DNA from: Hydractinia symbiolongicarpus
Taxonomy: Eukaryota; Cnidaria; Hydrozoa; Anthoathecata; Hydractiniidae
Reading direction: 5' to 3'
DNA length: 64,000 bases
NCBI RefSeq assembly: GCF_029227915.1
Contig: NC_079882.1
Span: 17,684,501-17,748,500, forward strand
Positions 1 through 11,498 of this stretch are shown piece by piece; position 1 is the first letter of the stretch; each line of letters opens with the position of its first letter. The position numbers and the translations under genes are program-made. Below the pieces are notes generated by a model. It was not told the origin of the DNA. It ran no database searches and worked only from the letters and a program-made list of their open reading frames with translations.

Positions 1-87
1 GTGAGTTTTCGAATTATAGGAGTTCGAATTACATGAGTTCAACTGTAGTATATAGTAGTACAAGTACATAGTTTTACCAGATAAAGC

Positions 88-168
88 TTTTTACATAACT
101 GTTGTTAGACACCTGCGATTTTGCTAGAACTCTTTCATTTTTATTTTTTTTAATTTTTTTTTGTTGTT
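88..168 (+). repeat. Short dispersed repeat, copy 1
   Basis: About 80 bases ending in a T-rich run and GTTGTTGGG are closely matched at 3718-3800 (shared core TTGTTAGACACCT). The two copies flank the Helitron relic and the empty stretch between them. Origin not recognised. Confidence 0.6.
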
Positions 169-171
169 GGG

Positions 172-769
172 CTCCATAAAACGGTTCCGTAATTTATCAA
201 ACTTTAACGTTTAAATAGTATAGACGGCAAAGGAAAGTTAATTAAGATTAGTGAAGCCATTACAGTGCATTTAAAATTTTGAGGCCAAATAACTTGAAAA
301 CGAGGTGGTGACGTCAATAGTTTTTCACCGCGTGGGTAACTAGGGACCACCTAGGACCAATTTGGGTAATTTTCCCAAACCTGGGTCCCCAAATCCGTTT
401 CGGAATGGGCGGGTTGATGACGTCACCAAAAAGCTTTAAATCTTAATATCTCTGCAACCATTTGTCAAAGATTCATGATCCTATACACTTCCTTGATCAT
501 CGTTTCAAGATCTATACGATGAAGGCAACAGGTCTACAAATTTCTAAAAATAAATTTTAAGGTTTTGACGTCAGCAAAATTTTTAATCCCCGATAACTTC
601 ATAGGCGTTCGTCGAGAACATATGATCCTGTATGTTATTTTGACCAGCGTTTCAACCTCTACACAATACCGACAAAGAATAAACAGATATCGCGAACAAC
701 TTTCTAAAAAAACTTTCTTTTTATTGACCTTTTGCCTTAGTGGATTTCTCCACGGGCTTTATCGACTAG
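172..769 (+). mobile_element. Non-autonomous Helitron-like element, 5'-truncated (copy A)
   Basis: The 3' end shows the Helitron signature. A GTGGA...TCCAC hairpin at 740-755 is followed 12 bases later by CTAG (766-769) and then a T. The body matches the copies at 20821-22717 and the inverted copies at 55-57 kb over several hundred bases; shared landmarks are GAGGTGGTGACGTCAAT, CACCGCGTGGGTAACTAGGG and CCGTTTCGGAAT. The usual 5' start TCTATATAATAATACG is missing, so homology begins near 172. No Rep/helicase coding is present. The short open frame at 565-816 lies wholly inside the repeat and is not a gene. Confidence 0.75.
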
Positions 770-3700
770 TAAGAAAATATAAACAACAGATCACCAGATT
801 AAAGAAGTCCAGTTAAAAAAAGTTAACAAGAAATCTACAGTCATATTGGCAAAAATAGTGTACAATTTTCGGTTGAGAGGAAACATGGACGTTTCACGTT
901 CAAACTCTCACAAAAGAAGCTTTGATTAAACAAGAACTACAAGCATCTGAATTAAGGTAAAGTTAAACAAAACTCACCTAAAACTAGCAAAAACTCACCT
1001 AAAACTACACAATATGACAGGTTTGAAGTTAGAAAACAAAAAATCTGTAAAAAATTCAGCCCTTATTTATAAAGAGGTGACCGGGTGAATGGCGTGTTTT
1101 CCCTCAAATAATATTGGTTACCCTGAAAAATGCGGACTTGTAATTGGTTTAAAAGTATCACGTGACATTTTCCGACCCGGATAATGCCCCAGCAAACGCA
1201 AAAAGGAGATGTAAACTAAAACTTATTTATAGCTATATACAATGTCAAAGTATAGGTATATACACACATTTATGGTTTTAATATTTCAAAATTTACCTAA
1301 ATATTAATCAGCAGGATTCTCTAGTGTAATTTCCACTTTACATCATATCTCCAAATGTATCAAGAGACAATCAATACACGTCGCAACATATTTCTTCTTG
1401 TATATAAACAAACGACCCGATGAAGTAACGTAATGTTTTTTGTAAAAATCCAGTGAAATGTACATCATGCATGGATATCAAAGAGATGCCGGAACAATAA
1501 CAATTTGAATAGAATTTTAATGCGCACTAAGATGAGTTCAATCTCCGTCTCTATTTCTCCCTCTATGATTAAAACAAGGTTTTGTAAACATTCTTGCTAC
1601 AGGGAATGTAATACACTTTATTCAATATATAACAGATTTAATTGTGGAAACCAAAAAACACAAACTTGACTAGAAGCTATAGAGCAGCCAGCTAGCTAAT
1701 AAACTCTTATGAAAAAATATTGGAGCCTGCGAAAAAAAAATTTCTAATGTTTGCCATGCAAAACGACAGCAACAAGAATATTGATGGAGGATCTTGGCCT
1801 TTATTGTAATGTTGCCCACACACACCTATTTAATAGGCAGTAAGGAAACTGCTAACTAATCAGGTACTGTTAATTAGGCAAAACAATATTTAGGCTATAT
1901 ATAACCTTTTTTTTAAGAACATCCCCATTTGATACGCAAGCACTAAATCTATCGTTATACCTTCCTAAACAAGGCTAGGCTCTGTAGTAGCTATGTACTC
2001 AATTTAGAAGAGGCATGGAAGAGATTCTTTTTCATTTATTTAAGCGATTTTCTATAGGTGATTCGAGCCACGCACACTTTAAATATGGTGGAAAACAAAG
2101 GACATAATTTGTCAAATTAGAATGCCATGATTTTGAATTTATTACCTTAATTAGGCATTCGTCATCCAAATTAGGCTAGATTATTCGGCTAATTAGGACG
2201 AGTACGTCTAAATAGCAGTGTTCCATAATTAGTTTACTCCTGTAACTGATATCAGTGGGCTCAACTAACCAGACGCTCTGCACGTGTTCTGTGTTTGCAG
2301 GTCAAGTACTGATTGATTTTTTTGCATTAACTTTTACATTATAGCCAGCTATAGCTGGTTAACTCAGAAAGTCAACAACATCTAGCTAGCTAACCTATAT
2401 ATAGTTAGCTAGCTAGTTACAGCAGAGACCAGCAGAGCTAAGTAGGCTAGTGGATATAATTCACAAACACTAGCTAGCTCGTTTACAACCTTCTTCAAGT
2501 TTTTGTCGATCTTCGAATAAAACCTGGCGATACAGGAATGAAAACTATGCCTAAACTTCACGTAGGAACGCATCAGTGCTGGCTCCGCGTGAAAGATTCA
2601 CCAATGTGTTAATTTTTTATCCGGAGACGAAGAAACGCTAAACATTCTTGCGGATTGTGTGAAAAAAGAAACTGTTGTTGTCGAACGAAGTTGGTGTTGT
2701 TAGTTAGAAATACTTTTTTAAAAAAAATAAACAATGTACGATGATATAACATTACAAAGAGATTGAAAATGTATCAAATAATTGTATACGCTTCCAATTT
2801 ATGAAGCGAAGTTTAGTATTCGAAGTAAAAAACTGATTGAACTTTTAAACGCTAGCAAGCTAACTACTGAGAAAGCGGAGAAAAGCAGGTGTGTTGTTTA
2901 GATTATTAAGTAGAGAAATGAATTTGGGTGTATAACGACTTTTTAGCCGTTTCTTTCAGAGCTAAATTTTTCCTTAAATATTGAGTTTGTTGTTGTATCT
3001 TGAGCCGGAAAATATTGTCTTTCCTAATATATATCCTAATATCCTAAGAATATGTCTAAACTTGATAGTTTGTTTTAAATAGGAACATTTTTATGACGCA
3101 CAAATTTGATTAGAAATTTACTTTCTTATGTATATCAAACGAATTGAACTTTTCTGTGTCCAAGCAATGTAGTAGAAATTGCCATTAGCTAGCTATAGTA
3201 ACTTATAGCATGCTTTATTTTATTAAGGTATTATATATTTCCAGGCCATTTCAACAGTGTAATACAGTGTTGATGTCGTTATAAAAAACCTAGACTTAAA
3301 ACCTTAAAACCAATGTTTACATCTGTTACGTTGCGATCGTTTGAAATATATTCGATTCTTAAATTCGAAAACGCTGCATTGTTATCTTCTTTGATTTTAA
3401 GCGTGATTTTCTTGATTAAAAGTTTGGGTCTGTAAGGCACACTGTTCTTTCAATATTTTAGATTGAAATATTTCGGTAGATATACAAAATACCAAATGAT
3501 TCAAATTTTTATATTTTCTCTTTTATGTGTTTTCAACTATTAATTTATTATATTTTGAGTATAACTTTGGAAGGTTTGCCGTATGCAATAGACTGAATAG
3601 ATGATTTTGTATAACTTAACCAAAAATTTTGGATTTTTTTTAATGTTTGGTATTCTTTTTCTTCCCTGGTGTACTTCTGGAATGGCAAAAAAAGTATATA

Positions 3701-3870
3701 GTTATAGCGTATTTCGCTTTTTACGTAACGGTTGTTAGACACCTTTGATTTTTTTGGACATTTTCCCTTTTTATTTCATACATTTTGTTGTTGTTGTTGT
3801 TGGACATGCTTACATCTTTAGATGTTTTGTTTCAGCGGTTATAAACACAGAATAATGCAGATTGTGAGCA
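770..3870. other. Gene-free AT-rich stretch
   Basis: I see no coding region, RNA gene or mobile-element terminus here. The stretch has several AGCTAGCT-type runs (around 1685, 2340-2480 and 3185), a habit seen elsewhere in the window, and ordinary AT-rich sequence. Confidence 0.5.
3718..3800 (+). repeat. Short dispersed repeat, copy 2
   Basis: Second copy of the repeat at 88-168. Here the T-rich end runs into a (GTT)n stretch. Confidence 0.6.
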
Positions 3871-3872
3871 AT

Positions 3873-3930
3873 CTCGATCCCAGGGCTTTTTTCATCCCGT
3901 TATAAAAAAGACAAAGACCCCTGGGTCGAG
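3873..3930. repeat. Short inverted repeat (hairpin)
   Basis: CTCGATCCCAGGG at 3873-3885 pairs with CCCTGGGTCGAG at 3918-3930 around a loop of about 30 bases. It lies just left of the Harbinger relic, but I could not find a matching terminus on the far side. It may be a mini-foldback rather than that element's end. Confidence 0.55.
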
Positions 3931-4157
3931 GTTGAAATGTGAGTTCTAAAAATTCAAATTAGTGTTGTATGTTTTTGTTTAGTATCCCTTACATCGGTTT
4001 AATGAGAGATTCAGTGGATTCTTCCACAGGAATGCAGCTAGTTGTTTATACTTTGGTTTCCCTGCGCAACATGGCGGAAAGGAAAGCGAAAGTGTCTGTC
4101 GCTCTCATAACTGCTGCTATATCGTCTATTCAAGCAGTATGCCTCGAGATTTAAAAC

Positions 4158-5306
4158 TTGCTAGTTTTATGGAGGGGACAGAATATTCAATCTCAAGCTA
4201 CATTGAATGTACTTTTATCTGTAAAAAAGAAAATGGTTGTTACACGTAAAAGACTTATGAATCAACGAAAAATGATAAGAAAAATAAGAGAGCACTGGTA
4301 CCATCCTGGACGCACAGAACAGTGGTGGATCAATATGGTTTCAAGATTAAGTATGCCAGAAACTTAAAAAAAGTATTTCCGTTTATATCGAGATAAGTTT
4401 GCTTCCTTTGTTCAAGAAAACAGTGTCCACATAGCTTTCGTCACCGAATCACAGGGCTTTGAGCCCAGAGAAAAATGTTGCAATTACCCTCTATTACTTA
4501 AAAGACACTGGCTCACAAAGCATGACTGCGAACACATTTGGCTTTGCACAAAACACTGTCAGTCGAGCGGTATTCAAGTATGCAGCGCTATTACTAAATA
4601 TATGGGGCCGAAATATTTGCATCTGGCTTTTGATAAAGAAAAAATGAGGAAAAAAGTATCACAGTTTAAAGCGAAGTTTGGAATGGTACAGACTTTCGGG
4701 TGCATTGATGGCACACATATATCAATTTCTTGCCCAAGAGCTAACTCACAAGATTATTTTTGCTATAAACAATATTATTCAATCAACGTACAAGCTGTTT
4801 GTGACTAGGACTTTTCATGGATGTAGACTGTAGGTGGCCTGGTAGTACACCTGTTAGTAAAGTATATACCAACTCGGCAATCAATTGGAAAATGAGAAGC
4901 AGTGAATTACCCACAATTTTACAATCCTTTATAGAAAATGCAACAAAAATACCAAATTATTTGATTGGTGATCCAGCATATCCATGGACACTTTTTTGCA
5001 TGTAAGAATATGATCATTGTAGTAAAAATGAGGAAGTTATATTTAACAATATGCTTAGGGCTGCTAGAAATTCAATTGAGTGTGCCTTTTGGTAGATTGA
5101 AAGCTCAGTGGTCTCTACTGATAAGTAAAATGGATTTAGATTTGGAGAATATCCCTGTTATTGTATATGCTTGTTTCGTACTTAATAATTATTGTGAACA
5201 GTATAGTATTTATATTGATGAAGTCCAAATCGATTTTATAAAACAAAATGAAAGAGGTCACAAAGATATCCCATATTTTCATGCAGCACTGGTGACGGAG
5301 AAGTGA
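4158..5306 (+). pseudogene. PIF/Harbinger transposase (HARBI1-like), frameshifted
   Basis: The conserved blocks of a HARBI1-type DDE nuclease follow one another in three shifting frames. An N-terminal block with HPGRTEQWW lies near 4300, and the helix-turn-helix-like TANTFGFAQNTVSRAV near 4530-4575. The catalytic block GCIDGTHI...YYSINVQAVCD is at about 4699-4808, the block with RWPGS near 4830, and IGDPAYP near 4965. The C-terminal SVPFGRLKAQW...VYACFVLNNYCE follows at 5080-5200. The DG and GDPAYP aspartates are still present, but stops and frameshifts (around 4367, 4647, 4808 and 5005) rule out a functional protein. Family members cut and paste DNA with a separate Myb-like partner; no partner gene is seen here. 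This is an old DNA-transposon relic. Confidence 0.85.
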
Positions 5307-6296
5307 CACAAAAACATCATCACTAATCATTTTGCAAGTTTTCTTTGAAAAATAGACAATGACACATTGTTTACTTCCATTACGTTGAAAATTATTTTCA
5401 AAAACAAAGCATCGTAAAAAAATAGTATAACCACAACCATAACCGTAAAGGCAATACTATAAAACAGAGAAAAAGAATCGAATGTTTGACAATATTCCTT
5501 CAAATTGATGCTAGCAGAACTTCATAGTTTACACCTTAAGGAATAAAATTTGACAGGAATAAATTTGGTGAAATTGAAAAATTTGGGTGAAATGTTCCAA
5601 CCCAAATAAAGAAAAATCAGTGATAGCCGATTCTGCGACAAACATTTTTTGAATCACTAAATAAAGTTCCCATCAAATTGAGGTGCTAGAAATACTTTAT
5701 TCTGAGAATTCTTTGTGAAGAAACTTGATCAACACACTTTTTTGTTCCAAGACTTGAAGAAACTAAAACTAATGCAAATAAAGATTTTGACAAAAATTCC
5801 AAGAAAATACTTTGTAAGAATTCTCTAAGATTTAAACATTGAGGCTTATCTGAATGAAGTAAGCAAAAAAACTAAATGTCATAATTATATACGGTAGTGA
5901 TAAAAACATGAACTAAGAAATCAGTCAATATGTTTCATTTTCTGAAGTTCTCACTGAAAGGTACCTGATCCCTGTTGTTGATTACTGAATTTGTGCACAT
6001 TGGGGTATGTCCATTTAAATTATGCATCATGCTTTGATAAAATCCCTGCCGCATGTGTGGTGGTGGATAAACGTAGTTTTGATAAAACATGTTTTGGTTA
6101 GTTGGGGAAGGAAGCAATTAAGGCTACTTCAGGGACTCTTATGAATCGCAAAAACAATGGAAACGAGACAGAGTCCAAGAAATTATTCAAGTGAATGACC
6201 TTATGTTGATCAATGACGACAGATAACCGAGGATATTGTGGCAAGTCGATGTTGTCAAAAAAGTGAAGCCGTTTTCGGTACAATAGTCCCAAACAA
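5307..6296. other. Unassigned AT-rich stretch
   Basis: No recognised gene. Two short minus-strand open frames (5935-6117, proline-rich and Met/Asn-rich; and 6098-6319) abut each other, but I recognise no domain in either. The second overlaps the left part of the repeat at 6297-6952. CTTAAGGAATAAA near 5537 recalls the start of the TTAA MITE at 44141 but is too degenerate to call. Confidence 0.4.
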
Positions 6297-6952
6297 TTCT
6301 CTTCTAAAGTGTGAGACACTTCACTTCCATGAACTCAAAAAATTCCCAGACCTAAATATGGTCCGCAATATTGATTGCGCTGGATAAAAAAAACTCACGT
6401 TTTTAAATAAATGACATACCGGCTCCCGGCAATAAAAAATCGAGTGTTCTTAGTAATTATTTAAATCTTCAAAAAAATTATTTATTAGTGGACCATACAT
6501 ACACTTTAAGATAAAAAATACATTCTGGTATTCCGTTTAAGGCATACCTTTATCTTTTTCCAATACATTATTATTTTAATCTAAAATCCAGCCAGATATT
6601 TTTATAAAACACATTGTAAATGATAAGTAAAATTAACTACTCTGCTACCGAGCTAAAATTATTTTGTGATACTATTTTATTCATCATGTACATGCACCGG
6701 GACCTGCTACAATACAAACCTGTTGGTAAATTAAGCACGTGTTGGCAAGTATACTTCTTGGGAAAAGTGAAAAAAATAAACAGACCATGGTTGCCAAGTT
6801 GCGGAGCAGATTTTTTAATTCAGTTTTAAAGAGAAAGTTTCTGGCCACATGCAGAAGAGTGTTATGTGCAGAAAACACTGGAGAGAAGTGTTAAAAATAC
6901 AAAAGAGAAGTGTTTTTAAATTGGAAAAGAAGTGAGCCATGGGGCCATCATA
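6297..6952. mobile_element. Second copy of the CACTTCTCTTC-array DNA transposon, left end eroded
   Basis: The right end (about 6800-6952) closely parallels the right end of the element at 7519-9099. Both have a GCGGA(G/C)CAGATTTT segment, then several GAGAAGTGTT units, and finish with GAAGTGAGCCATGGGGCCATC. The left part (6297-6440) parallels 7680-7810 of the other copy, sharing the TTCCCAGAC...ATGGTCC...ATAAATG...CACACC/CATACC block. Its left terminal inverted repeat cannot be recognised, so the left boundary is approximate. No transposase segment remains. Confidence 0.65.
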
Positions 6953-7106
6953 ATTAGGCACCAAGGAGAAATATTTTGTTTTTTACACAGAAAGAACGTT
7001 TGATCACGAAGATGTAAACAGTAACTGCCACACAGAACAAAAAGTGTGTAAAAACCGTGTCACTGTCTGCAGAAATAAAAAAGAGACAACAAGTGCCGGA
7101 GACAAG

Positions 7107-7163
7107 TGTTATGCCCCACTTTGTAATAATTGTCCCACTTTGTAATATCTGCCCCACTTAGTA
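7107..7163 (+). repeat. Left terminal inverted repeat of the Ginger-like element
   Basis: Three spaced units of the type CCCCACTTTGTAAT, the outermost starting TGTTATG. They are inverted relative to the nine-unit array at 11499-11697. The array stops abruptly at about 7161, where integrase codons begin, so this is a probable deletion junction. Confidence 0.75.
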
Positions 7164-7518
7164 CCACTGACTTCAAAACATGCAAGCAAGGTTAGAATGG
7201 AGCTTAAGAAAATTTACAATTTACATGGGACCCCTAGTATTTTACAAAGTGACCAGGGTAAAGAGTTTTATGGATCAGTTCAAAGGTATTGTCAGAGGAA
7301 AAAAATAAAAATGATTAAAAGCAGACCTTACCACCCTCAATCACAAGGAAAAGTAGAAATATCGCATAGAACTTTACGAAAAAAGATATCATACGATCTC
7401 ATAACTCAAGGTCGTGTTGGTGTAAACTGGGTAGAAAACCTTTCAAAATATGCAAAATGCTTAAATAACGACAAGCGAGAGGAACTTGGATGGAAGTCAG
7501 CATTCGAGGTATATTATG

Positions 7519-9099
7519 TACGATGGCCCCTATGGCTCACTTCTCTTCGCAATAAAAACACTTCTCTTCTTAGTCAAAACACTTCTCTTCTGTATAACAA
7601 CACTTCTCTTCTGTATAAAAACACTTCTCTTCTGTATAAAAAACTTCTCTACTTTGATATCCAAAGTTCTCTTCCGTTTGAAACACTTCTCTTCCAAGTG
7701 CGAAACACTTCTCTTCCATAAGCTCGTAAATTTCCCAGACTGAATCTGGTCCTTAATATATGAATTTATCCAGATCTTGTTTATGAATAAATGGCACACC
7801 CCGGGCTCTGCGCATAGGAAATTTTGTACCCAGTAAAGTTTGCATAAATTTTTACGGTGGCATATTAACGTTTCTACAAAATTAGATTTATCGCGGGAAA
7901 AACTTTGCGAAATTTCAAGCTATATTCTTGTACGGTCCCAGAAGCGTAATACGAGATTGATTTTTTATCTAGTTTCCACTAACTTTGAACTTTTATAACT
8001 GCGATTCGCGAAACTAGAACGTTTTGCGGCTTACAATTGACCCTACTTTATCCGAGAATAAACATTGATTGTGATGTCTGTTAGGAACAGAACTCGTGGT
8101 TTACAAAAACCAAGATATTTTTTTGCAGCAATAAACATTGTGATGTTTGTTGGGAAAAGAACTCGTGGTTCTCAAAAAACAAGGTATATATATTTCTAAA
8201 ATCCAAGCATTTTACATTGTTACAGGTGTTGTGTACATATATCTTTTGACTGCACAAATCAAGGCAATATAATCAATAGCTTTATGAGCTGTATCTGGCT
8301 TAAGTTTGGAGAAACCCTCCATTGGAAGAACTGTTTCCGCAAATTCAATAAATTCAGGCTCATTATCGTGATCTGGTACAGATAGTTGGCTAAATTCTTC
8401 TAGCTCATTAAGATCTAAAGTTTTTTTAAAAGACTCGCAACCATATAATTCTGGACCAAAGTACAATGTATCAGGCCTTCTACCTACGGGCGGGAGCACC
8501 TTTGCTTGGTGCTAACAGATGTTGATTCCAACGAATCGCAAATTCATTAAGGCTCTTTCTGATCAAATCCATAAAGCAGTGGCGTACACATTCAGCAATG
8601 AGTGCATCACCAGCAAAAATCCTAAGTCTGCAAGTTCTCTAAAAAATAACCTCCACCAACTTGGTCTGTCTTTTGAAAGTTGTGACCAAAAAGATTCGAT
8701 TCTTTGATTAGCTGGGAATGTACCAACAATAAACCTGCCAGTGCCAGCATATTCGTCATTATGCTGAGATCTTAATGCAATCTCAACAGCTTCCAAAATA
8801 CAGTTTTCAGTACCATCATCAGACCTTTTTCTTGTTGAAAAAATATGTCACATAGCGAGGGGACTGATCCCGTGTAATAAACCTCACAAAAGGTTAAAGC
8901 TACGGACCAATGATGTAAAATTGCGGACCAGATTTTAGAATTCAAGTTGTAAAGAGCCACATGCAGAGAAATGTTAAGTGCAGAAGAGAAGTGTCAAAAT
9001 ACTGAAGAGAAGTGTCAAAATACAGAAGAGAAGTGTTTCGTTATATAGAAGAGAAGTGATTTTGATTTGGAAGAGAAGTGAGCCATAGGGGCCATCGTA
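7519..9099. mobile_element. Nested TIR transposon with subterminal CACTTCTCTTC arrays
   Basis: Inserted in the integrase gene. The termini TACGATGGCCCCTATGGCTC (7519) and its reverse complement (ending 9099) are exact inverted repeats. They continue into CACTTCTCTTC on the left and GAAGAGAAGTG on the right. The direct repeat ATTATG flanks both sides (7513-7518, 9100-9105), a 6-bp target duplication. Just inside each end lie several spaced copies of the CACTTCTCTTC unit (7530-7720, and inverted at 8975-9085), as expected of transposase-binding arrays. The interior carries a piece of an integrase-like gene on the minus strand. Removing the element and one duplication leaves the host integrase frame intact. 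Confidence 0.85.
8212..8796 (-). pseudogene. Integrase-core-like transposase fragment (C-terminal half)
   Basis: Two minus-strand open segments belong together. The first (8796-8563) contains GRFIVGTFPANQRIESFWSQ followed by a WW...FF..L...G pattern. This resembles the region around the catalytic Glu in a family of eukaryotic integrase-core proteins with an NQRIE motif. The second (8499-8212) contains GRRPDTLYFGPELYG, a motif I associate with the segment that follows the core in the same proteins. The N-terminal part with the first two acidic residues is missing, and the two segments are broken apart near 8510-8560. It is probably the decayed transposase of the surrounding element. The family name is from memory and is less certain than the motif. 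Confidence 0.55.
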
Positions 9100-10505
9100 A
9101 TTATGGTAGAAAGTCAAATGAATTAGTTAATTGTGGATTTCCTGTCGAGGGTCAGGTCAAACCTGTTATTCAACCTGTGTCACCACCCACTTTAAATCAA
9201 ATTCTAAAACGAAAACAGCGTATCGAAAAGGCCAGGGATAAGGTGAAAGCAAACAACAAGAGAATTGCTGATAGAACTGTAGCTTATTTTCGTAAAAGAA
9301 ATAAGTGTTCAGAATATGAAATCGGCGATGAAGTGTTGGTCAGACATGGAAAAAAACGAAAAGGTAAAAAAGCACCCAAGCATCCAATAGTTCTGCATGG
9401 AAAAGTGTTGAAGGTGGGAAAATACAAAAATAGATATTTTGTGGAATTTAAATCATCAAAGACTGACAGGAAAGACGCTGAATGGTTTCTGGTAGAGGAC
9501 ATTGCAGATTTAAAGAAATGTCATAAACGGAAGAAAAAGGGAAAAAGTCTGAAGCAACTTCATAAGGAACAACAAAAATTATATCAAAAGAATTTGTTAG
9601 TACCACTTACAAAGCAAGATCGGTTTAATGTTATTCAAGATCAAGGGTATTCCGTTTCATACGACCCCCTTGGTGATGGAAATTGCCAATTTAGTGCTAT
9701 AGCGCATGCGCTGACTCAATATGGAATTTTCAGATCTGCCCAAACATTTAGAGCCGAAATTGCGAGGTTTTTAGAGGAAAATCCCTATGATAATGAAGGG
9801 TGGCCACTCGAAATGTACGTTGAGATGGCGTTTAGTGAATATTTAAACAGAATGTTTTCAAATGGGACATATGGTGATGAGCTAACGTTAAGAACTGCCT
9901 CTGAGCTATATAACATCGAAATAACGCTTATCTCAACCCTGGGACCTGAAGCTCAAGTTACCATAACACCAACAGACTTTTGCCCTTTTAATAGAATAAC
10001 ATTAGGACATTTTGCCGAAGACTGTGGAGAACACTATGTTGTCTTGAGTGAAAATGAAAAAGAGACAGTTAAAGATGGCAAAGAGGAGAGAAGAGGTTAA
10101 TAAAGCGTTAGAAAACAGGGAAGAGGAAAATGAGACAGATAAAGGTAGCGAAGGAGGGAACGAAACTGTTACTTTAGGTAAGAAAGTATCGAAACTCTTT
10201 TATATGTTTAATAAAATCTTATCAGTCACTGTGTTTTACCTATAAAGTGAAAAGAATGGTAAATAGTCTTATTTTCCATATTTTAAAACTCAATTCTGAG
10301 TTTATTCAACTTAACTTTTGGTATAATAATTTCCCCTAGATCGTCCACAACGCGACACAAGAAAGCCTATGATGCTCAGACATTCAATTGGAAGTCCGAG
10401 CTTATCTTACTGCACAGGGAAAGGTAAGCACATTCGTTATTGTATCATTTTGTATTGTTATCCTGTAACAAAAACAATAGCATATATATTTTATTCAAAC
10501 TTTAG

Positions 10506-10705
10506 TTCGCAATTTCAACTTCGATGATTTGCCACCAGAAATTATAGAAACGATCTTGATGTTAGTATTGCAATGCAGCGATTACAATTGGCCCTCGCAT
10601 ATCGTTGCCACATATGCACACTTGCGAACCGTATGCAAATTTTGGAGAATTGTTTGTGATTCCGAAAAATTACGCAAATTTTTGGCAAGAGTTTACGTAC
10701 CGTAA
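10506..10705 (+). CDS. F-box exon of the transposase gene
   Basis: Starts after an AG acceptor at 10504-10505 in phase with exon 10340-10423. It encodes an F-box: FDDLPPEIIETIL at the start and LRTVCKFWRIVCDSEKLRKF at the end, with the conserved L-P-E, V-C and W positions. F-boxes bind Skp1 and recruit targets to SCF ubiquitin ligases. Here it sits on the same open frame as an OTU protease, which removes ubiquitin. The frame ends with TAA at 10703-10705. A second frame continues to 10924 with KKKILPQKKVRIASNLIR onward, which may be the original tail after a one-base shift. Confidence 0.6.
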
Positions 10706-11498
10706 AAAAAAGATTCTTCCACAAAAAAAAGTTAGAATAGCATCAAATTTAATCCGGGTGGGCATGCAAAGGATTGTAAAAAGTGCCGGCTCGTTCGCTG
10801 GAATGGTGATAGAGCTGAAGACCATCCTGAACCATCCGAAATGGAACACGGCATGGCTAAATTTACAACTGCTGGCTTATGGTTGGTATATAATAGAAAA
10901 CATTGTGTGGAAATCGAAGAAGTGATTTTTAGTCTTTTATTCATTCCAGCTTTTATTTCGATAGTCTTCGTTTATGTTCTAATGTTTTTTGACAAGTAAA
11001 TTGCTTCCAATAAATCACACAGGTAGAAATTGTCGTATCTTTGTTCATATTTTTTATCTTTCTTTCATTCTATTTAGAAGTAGTGCTTTTTTATCTGAGT
11101 TTGATTTGAAGATATACCCGAGGTGACACGTTGCTTGCTGTAAAACAGGTCACGTTGAAATCCTCGAAATGATTAGTCTGCATGTTATGTTAAGATTGCT
11201 ACAAGTTTATTTCTTATGTTATGTTATGTCATGCAAAAAACACATTACCTACTGTTTGTATTATATTTCTGTTATGTTATGGTATGAAAACACTTCAGCT
11301 AGTACATTTTTTCACAAAAAGAAAGCCAGTGCATGTAATGTTACAACGCTTGCTAATAAAGATTAAAAGTAATCATTCTACTAACGTATGACACGCCTTT
11401 CATTGCAAATAACAAGACAGAGCATCCAGAACACCGATAACATAACAAAAGATGACGTCATAAAAATTGCATATTGGTCAGCATGCGAAAAATCGAAA
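10706..11498 (+). other. 3' part of the Ginger-like element, no clear gene
   Basis: 10706-10924 is probably the frameshifted tail of the F-box protein. The remainder is AT-rich with several GTTATGTTATG runs near 11185-11285. No RNA gene or domain is visible. Confidence 0.45.

Larger units (their letters stand above)
7164..10705 (+). pseudogene. Integrase-OTU protease-F-box transposase gene (5'-deleted, interrupted)
   Basis: Reading starts in mid-integrase. The segment PLTSKHASKV leads into SDQGKEF (second catalytic Asp, near 7245) and PHPQSQGKVE (catalytic Glu, near 7355). The first Asp would lie upstream and is missing. After the 7519-9099 insertion the same frame resumes at 9106 exactly at the target duplication. 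A basic region with GDEVLV...VLKVGKYKNRYFVEF follows (9330-9450), resembling the small C-terminal domain of integrases. Next is an OTU cysteine protease, with catalytic DGNCQFSA at about 9675-9700 and a late His in EHYVVL near 10030. A small indel near 10070-10090 shifts frame; coding then runs to a GT donor after 10177, exon 10340-10423, and exon 10506-10705. The phases of these three pieces agree. Truncation, insertion and frameshift make this copy dead. Confidence 0.75.

Noticed and set aside
565-816. An 83-codon plus-strand frame near the left edge
   Set aside because: It lies entirely within a Helitron repeat; related frames appear at the other Helitron copies (21210-21485, 22365-22586, 56280-56686).
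7486-7799. Leu-Leu-Phe and Lys-Arg-Ser repeat open frames
   Set aside because: They are translations of the CACTTCTCTTC subterminal array, not protein genes.
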